Below, one piece after another: positions 42,757 to 51,738 of a DNA stretch of 64,000 nt. Position 1 is the first letter of the stretch. Each line of letters starts with the position of its first letter. The stretch covers positions 4,898,320 to 4,962,319 of the forward strand of contig NZ_AP022871.1 of the NCBI RefSeq assembly GCF_011764565.1. The letters are read 5' to 3'. Position numbers and translations under genes: made by a program. The DNA comes from Phytohabitans suffuscus. GTDB taxonomy: Bacteria > Actinomycetota > Actinomycetes > Mycobacteriales > Micromonosporaceae. Below the pieces are notes generated by a model. It made no database searches, was not told where the DNA came from, and worked only from the letters and a program-made list of their open reading frames with translations.

Positions 42757-43755
42757 TCAGGCGGCCTCCGCTGTGCCGCCGGCCTCGTCGATCCGCAGGG
42801 GACGCTCCATGTACGCGCTCATCCAGCGGTCCAGCTCGTCGAACACCCGCGTCCGGACCGCCGGGCCGGAGAGTGTGAGATCGTGCATCCCGCCGTCGAT
42901 GCGTACCACCGTGACGTGCGGGCCCAGGCCGGGCGCCCAGCGCACCATGTGCTCCACATTGAGGACCGCGTCCGCCAGGGTGGCCGCCTCGTGCCAGGTC
43001 ACGCCGCGAAAGCTCCGTACCGAGCAGGCGAGCAGCACCGGCGCGGGGATGGCCAGCCCGGCGCGGAGCCGTTGCTGGGCCTCGCGGATCGCGGCCAGCC
43101 ACCCGGCCCGGACGGGAAAGCCGAGCAGCGGTTTCCACGCCAGGTCGTAGGTCCATTCGCCGCGTTGCTCGGCGTGGAGCGTCTGCCCGTACACGGGAGA
43201 GAGGGCGAGTGGGACGATCCGCCGCGGGCGTGCGCGGCCGACGCGCGCGACGGCGGCCGCGACGGGTCTGCGCATCACCCAGCGGGTGTTGAAGTCGAAG
43301 AACGGGCTGTTGAGGAAGAGCCCGTCGACCAGCCTCCGGTCGCGGCGGTCGTGGCTCCACAGCGACGTGATCAGGCCGCCGGTGGAGTGGCCGTTGACGA
43401 GCAGCGTGTCGTGGCCGTCCTCGTCGCGGATGATGGCGGCCGCCGCGTCCAGCTCGGGGTAGTAGTCGGTGAGGCTGTGGCAGAAGTTGGGCGTCTGGTA
43501 CGGGCGGAGGCTGCGCCCGTACTTGCGGAGGTCGAGCGCGTAGAAGTCCCACCCCCGCTCGGTGTAGAAGTCGGCCAGGTGGGTCTGGAAGAAGTAGTCG
43601 ACGAACCCGTGCACGTAGAGCACCGCGCGCCCGGCGGGCACCTGTGCGCGGCGGGACACGAGGGTCGCGACCACCGGTCCCTCGTCGTCGTGGCCGAGGT
43701 CGATGACCCTGCTGTGGTACGGCGTGCCGAGAACGTCAACTTCCCCGTCTCCCAT
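42757..43755 (-). CDS. Alpha/beta hydrolase (lysophospholipase/monoacylglycerol lipase type)
   Basis: This protein of about 332 residues has an oxyanion strand (AVLYVHGFVDYFFQTHLADF), the nucleophile elbow GHSTGG and the catalytic His in DGGMHDLTLSG. The DLRKYGRSL strand is typical of the serine-aminopeptidase/lysophospholipase (Hydrolase_4) group. No signal peptide, so cytoplasmic. The ATG at 43755 is chosen because the preceding 27 in-frame codons look non-conserved; GTG 43764 is an alternative. It is divergent from the SSB gene. Confidence 0.88.
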   Translation of the reverse strand: MGDGEVDVLGTPYHSRVIDLGHDDEGPVVATLVSRRAQVPAGRAVLYVHGFVDYFFQTHLADFYTERGWDFYALDLRKYGRSLRPYQTPNFCHSLTDYYPELDAAAAIIRDEDGHDTLLVNGHSTGGLITSLWSHDRRDRRLVDGLFLNSPFFDFNTRWVMRRPVAAAVARVGRARPRRIVPLALSPVYGQTLHAEQRGEWTYDLAWKPLLGFPVRAGWLAAIREAQQRLRAGLAIPAPVLLACSVRSFRGVTWHEAATLADAVLNVEHMVRWAPGLGPHVTVVRIDGGMHDLTLSGPAVRTRVFDELDRWMSAYMERPLRIDEAGGTAEAA

Positions 43756-43939
43756 CTCGCGAACGGTACGCCATGGTGGTCCATAGCACATCCACGCTTG
43801 ATCAGGGTGTTTTCCACAGGGCGGTCGTCTTTCCACAGGTCGAGGTCACGCGGTGGCGTGGCGCGGTCGCGCCGGGTCAGGCTGTCTCCCGAGTCGACTC
43901 GCACCACCAAGCCCTTCGGACCCCTGTGGGGGAGACGCG

Positions 43940-44785
43940 ATGTTTGACACTTATCTCACGATCATCGGCAATGTCATGACGGCGCCCGATTGGCGTCGCA
44001 CCAGCCAGAGCCACGACCTGGTCGCCAACTTCAAGGTCGCCTCGACCGCGCGCCGCCTCCACAAGGAGTCGGGGCAGTGGATCGACGGCCACAGCCTACG
44101 CGTGCGGGTGACCTGCTGGCGCAGGCTCGCCGAGGGCGTCGCCGCCAGCCTGATGGTGGGCGATCCCGTGGTGGTGGTCGGTCGCCTCTACACGCGCGAC
44201 TGGACCGACGGCGAGGGCAACCCGCGCGTGGCGTACGAGATGGAGGCCCTGGCCGTCGGCCACGACCTGTCCCGTGGCCGGGCCCGCTTCGCCCGCAACC
44301 GTCCGGCGGCGGCCACCAGCGCCGTCGAGGACGAGGAGACCGAGAGCCGGGTGCGCGGCGAGGCGACCGAGCCGGTGCCCGAGGGTGAGGTGCCCGCGCG
44401 CCCCGGCGACCACCCGTTCGACGACATGTCGGACCCCGACTTCGGTCCTGTCCCGGCGTTCGACGCGCTGGCGACGATGCGCGGCGGGCGTGGGTTCGAC
44501 GAGCCGCTCGACCCGTTCGCGATCGCCGCGTCGGTGCCGGCCGAGGCGGATGACGACGCCGACGACGACGAGGACGAGGCCAGCGACCTGGACGAGGAGG
44601 AGGGCGGCGACAAGACGGCCGACGGCCTGAGCCTCGACATGCTGCCGGGCGATGGCGCCGAGCCGGACCTGGGCGCCGTGGTGCCGGAGGGCGACATGTC
44701 CGGGGCAGGCGTGTCCGGGGCAGGCGCGTCCGTCGGTTCGTCGCGGGGCAGGCGCGGCCGGAGCCGCACGCCGGTGCCCGCGTAG
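43940..44785 (+). CDS. ssb: Single-stranded DNA-binding protein (SSB paralogue with acidic tail)
   Basis: This 281-residue protein has an N-terminal OB fold (about 1-110; YLTIIGNVMTAPDWRR, ANFKVASTARR, LRVRVTCWRRLAEGVA, VVVVGRLYTRDWTD, YEMEALAVGHDL). A long disordered acidic tail follows (DDDADDDEDEASDLDEEEGG) and then a basic end (RGRRGRSRTPVPA). Normal SSB ends in a DDDIPF-like acidic tip, which is missing here, so contact with repair proteins through that tip is doubtful. It is likely the second, development- or competence-related SSB of actinomycetes rather than the replicative one. GGGGGAG precedes the ATG. Confidence 0.85.
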   Translation: MFDTYLTIIGNVMTAPDWRRTSQSHDLVANFKVASTARRLHKESGQWIDGHSLRVRVTCWRRLAEGVAASLMVGDPVVVVGRLYTRDWTDGEGNPRVAYEMEALAVGHDLSRGRARFARNRPAAATSAVEDEETESRVRGEATEPVPEGEVPARPGDHPFDDMSDPDFGPVPAFDALATMRGGRGFDEPLDPFAIAASVPAEADDDADDDEDEASDLDEEEGGDKTADGLSLDMLPGDGAEPDLGAVVPEGDMSGAGVSGAGASVGSSRGRRGRSRTPVPA

Positions 44786-45154
44786 CAAGGCGACCGCCCA
44801 CCGGCCGGCTGGCGACGAGCTGCCGGAGGGCGGGTGGGTGTCCCGGGAGCTCAGCCCTCCGCCCGAGACACCCGCCGGCGGTGGCCCTGATGCCTCCTGA
44901 GGGGCCCCGCCGGCATCGGTACCAGCGGGTTGGCCGGTCCGCCTCATCGGCCTCCCGCACCCGCCCGTCCCACCCCCGACAGACCCGCCCGGGAGTGGGA
45001 ACGGGCGCCCGCCGGGACCGACCCTGCGCGGTCCCGGCGGGCCTTCACCCCGTGCCCACCCCGGCTCGCGCCGGACGGGCGCGGCGGTACGGCGGGCAGT
45101 CGGTGTCTAGGCTGCGTGAGGAGGTGAGGTCATGCGACCGGGAGTCGGGGCCCG
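44786..45154 (+). other. Intergenic region between ssb and cobD, with a strong hairpin
   Basis: This is 369 bp without a convincing gene. CCCGCCGGGACCG (45008-45020) and its exact inverse (45029-45041) form a terminator-like hairpin. The right part must hold the cobD promoter. The cobalamin riboswitch core was looked for and not found. Confidence 0.5.
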
Positions 45155-46131
45155 ATGAGCCTGGCCAACGCCGCGGGCATGCTCGCCGGCTTCGCCGTCG
45201 ACGCCGTGCTGGGGGACCCGCGGCGGCGCCATCCGGTGGCCGGCTTCGGGCGGGCGGCGACCGCGCTGGAGCGGCGGCTCTACCGGCCGGACCGGGTGGC
45301 CGGGGCGGCGTTCACCGCGGTCGCGGTGGGGGTCCCGGTGGCGGTGGCGGTCGCGGCGAGCGCGGCCACGCGCCGGCGGCCGGTCGCTCGGGCGGTGCTG
45401 GTGGCCGCGGGCACCTGGGCGGTGCTGGGCGGGCGCACGTTGCGGCGCGAGGCCGGCCAGATGGCGGGGCGCTGGAGCGGGCCGACCTGCCTGCGGCGCG
45501 CGGACGCCTCAGCCACCTCTGCGGGCGCGACCCGTCCGCGCTCGACGAGCCGGAGCTGGCCCGCGCCACGGTCGAGTCGGTCGCGGAAAACACGTCCGAC
45601 GCGGTCGTCGCCCCGCTCTTCTGGGGCGCGGTCGCCGGGCTGCCCGGCCTTGTCGGCTACCGCGCGGTCAACACGCTCGACGCGATGGTGGGGCACCGGT
45701 CGGCGCGCTACGCCCGGTTCGGCACCGCGGCCGCGCGCCTCGACGACCTGCTCAACCTCGTGCCTTCCCGGCTGACCGCCGCGCTGACCGTGGCCGCCGC
45801 GCCGGTGGTCGACGGCGAGCGGGCCGAGACGTTGCGCGTGTGGCGGCGCGACGGGGCCGAGCACCCCAGCCCCAACGCCGGCCACTGCGAGTCCGCGATG
45901 GCCGGTGCGCTCGGGGTCCGCCTCGGCGGGCGCAACCTCTACTTCGGACGGTCCGAGGTCCGCCCCTTCCTGGGCGACGGGCCCAAGCCGGTGGCCTTCG
46001 ACATCCGCCGCGCCGCACGCCTTTCCGGCACGGTCGGCGTGGCCGCACTCGCGCTGGCGGCCGGCACGGCGGCGGTGGTCGGCCTGGTCGCCCGGCGCGG
46101 GCCGGCGGCGGGCGGAGGCGGGCGGCGGTGA
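45155..46131 (+). pseudogene. cobD: Adenosylcobinamide-phosphate synthase CobD/CbiB, frameshifted at 45466-45469
   Basis: This integral membrane enzyme attaches aminopropanol (phosphate) to adenosylcobyric acid late in B12 synthesis. Family motifs are GDPRRRHPVAGFGR near the N-terminus, LSHLCGRDPSALDEPELARATVESVAENTSDAV, NTLDAMVGHRSARYARFG, and EHPSPNAGHCESAMAGALGV. The frame breaks after REAGQMAG at GCGGGGCG; five rather than four G rebuilds a 325-residue protein with ALERADLPAARGRLSHLC. The essential motifs are all present, so an assembly error is likely. Its end overlaps cobQ by four bases. Confidence 0.85.
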
Positions 46132-47660
46132 GTGGCGGGCTGCTCGTCGCCGGCACCACGTCCGACGCGGGAAAGAGCGTGCTCACCGCGGGCATCTGCC
46201 GCTGGCTGCACCGCCAGGGTGTCAAGGTGGCGCCGTTCAAGGCGCAGAACATGTCCAACAACTCCGCGGTCGTCGTCGACGCGGCCGGGCGGGGCGGCGA
46301 GATCGGGCGGGCGCAGGCGATGCAGGCGGCGGCCAGCGGGGTGGCGGCCGACGTGCGGTTCAACCCCGTGCTGCTCAAGCCGGGCAGCGACCGGTCCAGC
46401 CAGGTGGTGTTGCTGGGCGAGGCGATCGACACCGTCACGGCGGGCAACTACCGCGCGCTGCGTCCCCGGCTGGCGGAGACGGTGTTCGAGACGCTGGCGC
46501 GGCTGCGCGCCGAGTACGACGTGGTGGTCTGCGAGGGCGCCGGCAGCCCCGCCGAGATCAACCTGCGCGACGGCGACTTCGTCAACATGGGGCTGGCGCG
46601 GCGGGCGGGGCTGCCGGCCATCGTGGTGGGCGACATCGACCGGGGTGGGGTGTTCGCCGCGCTGTTCGGCACGGTGGCACTGCTGGAGCCGGCCGACCAG
46701 GCGCTGGTGGCGGGGTTCGTGGTCAACAAGTTTCGCGGCGACCCGGGCCTGCTCGCGCCGGGCCTTGAGATGATCCGGGCGGCGACCGGACGGCCCGTGC
46801 TGGGTGTGCTGCCGTGGCGGCTCGACCTGTGGCTGGACGCCGAAGACTCCCTCGCCTACGGTCGGGTGCTCGGCCGTCCGGCACCGCCGCGCGGGGCGCA
46901 GTGGCTGCGCGTGGCGGTCGTGCGGTTGCCGCGGATCTCCAACGCGACCGACGCCGAGGCGCTCGCCACCGAGCCGGGCGTGCGGGTGCGGCTCACCGTC
47001 GAGCCGGCCGAGCTCGCCGACGCCGACCTGGTCGTGCTCCCCGGCTCCAAGTCCACTGTGGACGATCTGGCGTGGCTGCGGGAGACGGGGCTCGCCGACG
47101 CCGTACTGGCGCACGCCGCCGCCGGGCGGCCGGTGCTCGGCATCTGCGGCGGCTTCCAGATGCTCGGCACGCGCATCCACGACGAGGTGGAGAGCCGGCG
47201 GGGGACCGTGCCGGGGCTGGGGCTGCTCCCGGTCGAGGTGACGTTCGGCGCGCGCAAGACGCTGGCGCAGGCGGCGGGCGCGGCGTTCGGGTCGGTGCCG
47301 GTGCGCGGCTACGAGATCCACCACGGATACGTCTCCCGTGCCGATCCGGCGCTCGCCCCGCTGATCCGGCACGCCGACGGTCGGGACGAGGGGGCGGTGG
47401 CGGGCAGCGTGTTCGGCACCCACTGGCACGGGACGTTCGAGTCCGACGAGTTCCGGCGGCGGTTCCTGACCGAGGCGGCCCGGCTGGCGGGGCGGGCGGG
47501 CTTCGCGGTGGCGCCCGACACAGTGTTCGCGGCGGCGCGCGAGCGGGCGCTCGACCTGCTCGGCGACCTCGTCGAGGAGCATCTGGACACCGCGGCGCTG
47601 TGGCGCCTGATCGAGTCGGGGCCGCCGGCCCTGCCCGAGATCAGGGCCACGCTGGCATGA
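46128..47660 (+). CDS. cobQ: Cobyric acid synthase CobQ
   Basis: This 510-residue enzyme amidates four side chains of the corrin ring using glutamine and ATP. It has an N-terminal dethiobiotin-synthetase-like ATPase domain (VAGTTSDAGKSVLTAG; FKAQNMSNNSAV; VVCEGAGSPAEINLRDGDFVNMG) and a C-terminal glutaminase-like domain with the nucleophile in GICGGFQMLG and the His in GTHWHGTFESDEFRR. Start GTG 46128 overlaps the cobD stop. With cobD here and cobB 14 kb away, B12 synthesis genes are split over at least two sites. Confidence 0.95.
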   Translation: MSGGLLVAGTTSDAGKSVLTAGICRWLHRQGVKVAPFKAQNMSNNSAVVVDAAGRGGEIGRAQAMQAAASGVAADVRFNPVLLKPGSDRSSQVVLLGEAIDTVTAGNYRALRPRLAETVFETLARLRAEYDVVVCEGAGSPAEINLRDGDFVNMGLARRAGLPAIVVGDIDRGGVFAALFGTVALLEPADQALVAGFVVNKFRGDPGLLAPGLEMIRAATGRPVLGVLPWRLDLWLDAEDSLAYGRVLGRPAPPRGAQWLRVAVVRLPRISNATDAEALATEPGVRVRLTVEPAELADADLVVLPGSKSTVDDLAWLRETGLADAVLAHAAAGRPVLGICGGFQMLGTRIHDEVESRRGTVPGLGLLPVEVTFGARKTLAQAAGAAFGSVPVRGYEIHHGYVSRADPALAPLIRHADGRDEGAVAGSVFGTHWHGTFESDEFRRRFLTEAARLAGRAGFAVAPDTVFAAARERALDLLGDLVEEHLDTAALWRLIESGPPALPEIRATLA

Positions 47661-47679
47661 CCGGCCCCCTGACATCGCG

Positions 47680-48255
47680 ATGGCCGACGAGATCGCCCGG
47701 GAGGTGTGGGCGCGGTCACCCCGGCTGGGTGACACCCGGCTGGTGGCCGTCGACGGGCCGAGCGGGGCGGGCAAGACGTCGTTCGCGGTGCCGCTGGCCG
47801 AGGCGATCGGCCCCGGCACGCCCGTCGTGCACACCGACGACCTGCTCGACGGCTGGGCCGACCAGGTCACCTTCTGGCCGCGGCTGGAGCGGTGGGTGCT
47901 CGCCCCGCTGCGGGAGGGGCGCCCGGGGCGTTACCGGCGGTACGACTGGGAGGCGGGCCGCTTTGGTCCGGAGTGGACAGAGGTGGCACCGGCGCCGGTG
48001 GTGGTGCTCGAAGGGGTCACGGCCGCCCGTGCGGTGATCCGGCCGGAGCTGACCTTCTCCGTCTTCCTGACCGCCCCGCTCACCGAACGGATCCGCCGCA
48101 CGGATCGCCGGGACGGCGGGACCCTCTCCGCGTACCTCGTGGCATGGCGGCGTGGCGAGGAGGCGCACTTCGCCGCGGACGCCACGGCCCACCACGCTGA
48201 CGTGGTCGTGGACACGACCACCTGGGCCATGGTCACCCCCGGTACGCCCACCTAA
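47680..48255 (+). CDS. Uridine-kinase-like P-loop NTPase
   Basis: This 191-residue P-loop protein has Walker A GPSGAGKTS, VHTDDLLDGW as the acidic strand and RIRRTDRRDG as a lid-like Arg cluster, similar to small uridine/cytidine-kinase-like ATPases of actinomycetes. It follows cobQ after 19 bp and may share its transcript, but no cobalamin-specific motif is seen (it is not CobU). Substrate unknown. Confidence 0.75.
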   Translation: MADEIAREVWARSPRLGDTRLVAVDGPSGAGKTSFAVPLAEAIGPGTPVVHTDDLLDGWADQVTFWPRLERWVLAPLREGRPGRYRRYDWEAGRFGPEWTEVAPAPVVVLEGVTAARAVIRPELTFSVFLTAPLTERIRRTDRRDGGTLSAYLVAWRRGEEAHFAADATAHHADVVVDTTTWAMVTPGTPT

Positions 48256-48345
48256 GGGAGATTTCCGGGGTGCGAGCCATGGACGACGTGGACAAGCTGG
48301 GGCACCATCGGCATGAGCGGCATCACATTTACCCGGGGAGTGACC

Positions 48346-49500
48346 ATGACGTCAGAGGATGCGGGCGGGACGGCGACACCGGCTGGACCGCCGGCGCGGC
48401 GGCGGGTGGTGCTCACGGGCATCAGCTCGCGGGCCTGGGAGCACCCGGCCGACCGGGGCGCGCTCACCGCGCTGCGCGAGCTGCGCGGCTTCGACGACGT
48501 GGTCAAGGCGTTCTTCGGGATGTGGAACGAGCGGGCCTTCCGCCTGACCTACCTCGCCTCGGCCGTCCGCGTCGACCACCGGCAGTACCCGTCCGTCTAC
48601 CAGCGGTACACCGAGGCGGCGCAGTCGCTGGACATCCCCGAGCTGCCGGAGCTGTTCGTGCGGCAGTACCCGATGCTCAACGGTGAGGCGATCGGCCTCG
48701 ACAAGCCGTTCATCGTGGTCAACACGGCGGCCGTGCAGCAGCTCGACGACGACGAGCTGCGCGCGCTGCTGGGGCACGAGCTGGGCCACGTGCGCAGCGG
48801 CCACGCGGTCTACAAGACGATCATGGTGATCCTCACCGGCTGGGCGCAGAGCCTCAGCTGGCTGCCGGTCGGCTCGATCGCGCTGCGGGCGATCATCGCG
48901 GCGATGCTGGAGTGGTGGCGCAAGGCAGAGCTGTCCGCCGACCGGGCCGGGCTGCTGGCCGGTCAGGACCCGGCGGCCTCCCTGCGCCTGCTCATGAAGA
49001 TGGCCGGCGGTGGCGACCTGTCGCAGATCGACACGGCGGCGTTCCTGGAGCAGGCGGCGGAGTACGACGGCGGCGGCGACATCCGCGACAGCATCCACAA
49101 GCTCCGCATGACCGCGTGGAGCACCCACCCGGTGCCGGTTGCCCGGGCGGCCTCGCTGCGGCAGTGGATCGACGCGGGTGACTACCAGCGGATCCTCGAC
49201 GGTGACTACCCGCGCCGCGACGACGACGCCACCGCCTCGGTCACGACCGAGATCAAAGCGGCGGCCGAGTCCTACCGGGAGGCGTTCCGGACCACGCAGG
49301 ACCCGCTGGTCGGGCTGCTGCGGCGGCTCGGCGACGGCGCGACCGACATGGGCGAGTGGGCCGGCGGGGCCGCCGGGCGGGCGCGGGCCTGGTTCGGCGC
49401 CGCGGGTGAGGCGGCGGCGCGGGCGGCACGCGGCGAGACGCCCAGCCGGCCGGCCAACGGCTCCGACACCAACGGCAACGGCGGCACCACGACATCCTGA
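48346..49500 (+). CDS. M48-family (HtpX-like) zinc metalloprotease
   Basis: This 384-residue peptidase has the zinc motif GHELGHVRSGH and a third-ligand region (WWRKAELSADRAGLL). Hydrophobic stretches flank the motif (TIMVILTGWAQSLSWLPVGSIALRAIIAAML), implying membrane association as in the HtpX/Ste24 family. The C-terminal part is soluble with a Thr/Asn-rich tail. ATG 48346 is preferred because GGGGAG precedes it; ATG 48313 is eleven codons earlier without such a site. It may degrade damaged membrane proteins. Confidence 0.88.
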   Translation: MTSEDAGGTATPAGPPARRRVVLTGISSRAWEHPADRGALTALRELRGFDDVVKAFFGMWNERAFRLTYLASAVRVDHRQYPSVYQRYTEAAQSLDIPELPELFVRQYPMLNGEAIGLDKPFIVVNTAAVQQLDDDELRALLGHELGHVRSGHAVYKTIMVILTGWAQSLSWLPVGSIALRAIIAAMLEWWRKAELSADRAGLLAGQDPAASLRLLMKMAGGGDLSQIDTAAFLEQAAEYDGGGDIRDSIHKLRMTAWSTHPVPVARAASLRQWIDAGDYQRILDGDYPRRDDDATASVTTEIKAAAESYREAFRTTQDPLVGLLRRLGDGATDMGEWAGGAAGRARAWFGAAGEAAARAARGETPSRPANGSDTNGNGGTTTS

Positions 49501-49557
49501 GGCGCACCGACAGCGATGGAGTGAGCACCGCCCGCGCCCGGACGTAGGATCGCGGTC

Positions 49558-50912
49558 ATGACCTTGAGCGAGCCTGAGCTGCGCGCGGCGATCACGCGCG
49601 AGCTGCCCGGAGTCCGTGCCGATCTCGAACGCCTGGTCCGCATCCCCGGCATCGCGTTCGACGGCTTCGACCACTCCCACGTGGAGCGTTCCGCCCATGC
49701 CGTGGCGGAGCTGCTGGGCGGCTGCGGGCTCGATACCCGGGTGGTGCGCGCGGGCGACGGCCTGCCCGCCGTGATCGGGAGCAGGCCGGCCCCGCCCGGC
49801 GCGCCGACGGTGCTCCTCTACGCCCACCACGACGTGCAGCCGGTGGGCGACCTCGCGCTGTGGGAGAGCGAGCCCTTCGAGCCGGTGGAGCGCGACGGGC
49901 GCCTCTACGGGCGGGGCGCCGCCGACGACAAGGCCGGCGTGATGGCGCACGTGGCGGCGCTCCGGGCGTACGGCGACGACCTGCCGGTGGGCGTGGTGAT
50001 CTTCGTCGAGGGCGAGGAGGAGTTCGGCTCGGCCTCGCTGGAGCAGCTGCTCGCCGAGCACCGCGACACGCTCGCCGCCGACGTCATCGTGATCGCCGAC
50101 TCGGGCAACTGGGACATCGGCGTGCCGGCGCTGACCACCTCGCTGCGCGGCATCGTCAACATGTTCGTCGAGGTCCGCACCGCCAACCACGCCATACACA
50201 GTGGAATGTTCGGCGGCGCGGTGCCGGACTCGCTGACCGTACTGGCCAAGCTGCTCGCCACGCTCCACGACGACGCGGGCGACGTGGCGGTCGGCGGCCT
50301 CACCTCGGCCGGCCCCGCGCCGGTCGACTACCCGGAGGACCGGCTGCGCGCCGAGGCCGGCCTGCTCGACGGGGTGTCGTTCACCGGCACCGGCCAGCTC
50401 ACCGAGCGGATCTGGCTCAAGCCCGCGATATCCGTACTCGGCATCGACGCGCCACGCACCGGCGAGGCCCCCAACGCGCTCGTCCCCTCGGCCAAGGCGA
50501 AGCTCAGCGTCCGCCTCGCGCCCGGCGACGACCCAAGACCGCGTACGCGGCGGTGAAGGCCCACCTGGAAAAGCACGTGTCCTGGGGCGCGCACGTCGAC
50601 GTCACCTTCGAGCACGACGGCTCGCCCTGCGTGATCGACGCGACCGGCCCGATGTTCGACGCGGCCCGCGCCGCATTCCGCACCGCCTGGGACGGCGTCG
50701 ACCCGGTCGACATCGGCGTGGGCGGCTCGATCCCGTTCATCGCGACGTTCCAGGAGATGTTTCCGGGCGCGGCGATCCTGGTCACCGGCGTGGAGGACCC
50801 GCACGCCCAGGCGCACGGCCCCAACGAGAGCCTGCACCTGGGCGAGTTCGCGCGCGCCTGCCTGGCCGAGGCGCTGCTGCTGACCTACGTCGCCGACGCG
50901 GCGAAGAACTGA
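49558..50912 (+). pseudogene. M20-family dipeptidase, frameshifted at 50532-50534
   Basis: This two-zinc cytoplasmic peptidase of the M20/ArgE/CPG2 class carries LLYAHHDVQPVGD (metal His and Asp), GRGAADDKAGVMAH (bridging Asp), FVEGEEEFGS (catalytic Glu and ligand), VIADSGNW and a C-terminal NESLHLGEF. Frame is lost after LSVRLAPGDDP at ACCCAAG; one added C gives PKTAYAAVKAHLEKH and a 451-residue protein of normal size. Most likely an assembly error. It is convergent with the WYL regulator across a gap of about 820 bp full of repeats. Confidence 0.84.
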
Positions 50913-50929
50913 AGCGGCGAAGAACCAGC

Positions 50930-51030
50930 GAGCTTCCAGGGTCGGGGGTGGCTTGGATCCTTCCACGGAGCTGGAAAATCCAGATCAAGGCGCTTTGAGC
51001 TGCCGCGATGTCCGTGGTGGTCCGGACCGT
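50930..51030 (+). repeat. Dispersed repeat module R1, copy B
   Basis: This is homologous to 24482-24579 (shared blocks GGTGGCTTGG, GAGCTGGAAA, CCAGATCAAGG, GCTGCCGCGATGTCCG and GGTGGTCCGGACC). It begins 18 bp past the M20 peptidase stop, almost the same offset as copy A behind its gene. Confidence 0.8.
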
Positions 51031-51280
51031 TGCTCCCGCGGCCTCGCCCTCCGCGGTCCACAATCCACAGCCACCCCACCCGCGGCGGCGCCGCACCGCA
51101 TGTCCCGCAGGCCAGCCCTCCAGACCCGAGGTGCGGTGGCTCACCCAAAGGCTCCGAAGCTGGGCGCACCGACACGCCCAGCTTCAGAGCTTCCGGCTTG
51201 GATCACCGCGGCCAGAAGAACAACCCAGGCGAATTCGGCGCCGCTGGTCTGTCCGATGTGGAGGCTGGGTCGGTTTGGCG
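51031..51280 (+). other. Non-coding stretch within the repeat region
   Basis: No gene is seen; short open frames here lack start signals and family motifs. It includes GGCGAATTCGGCGCC near 51230, shared with the 24.6-kb locus, and CCGATGTGGAGGCTGGGTCGG, whose reverse complement also flanks the palindrome near 24770. Confidence 0.5.
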
Positions 51281-51328
51281 GATCGTGGTACGGACCCGCC
51301 CCTCTGGGGGCAGTTTCATACCACGATC
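51281..51328. repeat. 48-bp palindromic repeat R2, copy b
   Basis: Same arms (GATCGTGGTA and TACCACGATC) and same inner hairpin as 24712-24759, in reverse orientation with one mismatch over 48 bp. Homology runs on into both flanks. Confidence 0.88.
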
Positions 51329-51437
51329 TCTGGCCGGGAGCCGCGTGTTCGAGGGCTGGGGTGGCGGCGGTGCCGAGTTCGTCTCTTCCGCCCGATTCGC
51401 CCGCCCGTCTCGGGGTCCGAGGGATCGGTTCCGGCGG

Positions 51438-51484
51438 ATCGTGGACGCGAGCCGCCCCACAGGGGCAACCGCCGTCCACGATCC
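51438..51484. repeat. Palindromic repeat R2, diverged copy c
   Basis: Arms GATCGTGGACG and CGTCCACGATC enclose GCCCC-ACA-GGGGC. It has the same design as copies a and b but different arm and spacer bases, which argues that the folded shape is conserved. Confidence 0.78.
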
Positions 51485-51654
51485 GCTGACCGACGAAGAC
51501 AAACCAGGCGATTCGGCGGCCGCACCGCGACCCCGGCCGCCTCGCCGCGGGACGCGCCGGCCGACACGCCCACGAAGTCCCTGATCAACCCCGTTGCCCG
51601 CCGTTGCCGGGGTGGGCGACCGGCCCGGGGTGGGGTTGGGTTGTGTGACGCGCA

Positions 51655-51722
51655 GGGTGAGGCCGCGGGAGCAGCGGTCTGGACCACCGCGGACGTCGCG
51701 GTAGCTCAAAGCCCCTTGATAG
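51655..51722 (-). repeat. Dispersed repeat module R1, inverted partial copy C
   Basis: Read on the minus strand: ATCAAGGGGCTTTGAGCTACC, CGCGACGTCCGCGGTGGTCC and GCTGCTCCCGCGGCCTC. It lies 17 bp from the stop of the WYL regulator. Together with copy B it brackets the intergenic region as an inverted pair. Confidence 0.78.
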
Positions 51723-51738
51723 CCACCGACCGTCGGCT

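Noticed and set aside
45042..45154. Cobalamin riboswitch before cobD
   Set aside because: The B12-box core (GCCACTG) and associated stems were not found in 44786-45154.
50913..51738. Protein-coding genes in the repeat-rich gap
   Set aside because: Several open frames exist, but they lack ribosome sites, run through palindromes and share only repeat-derived peptides.
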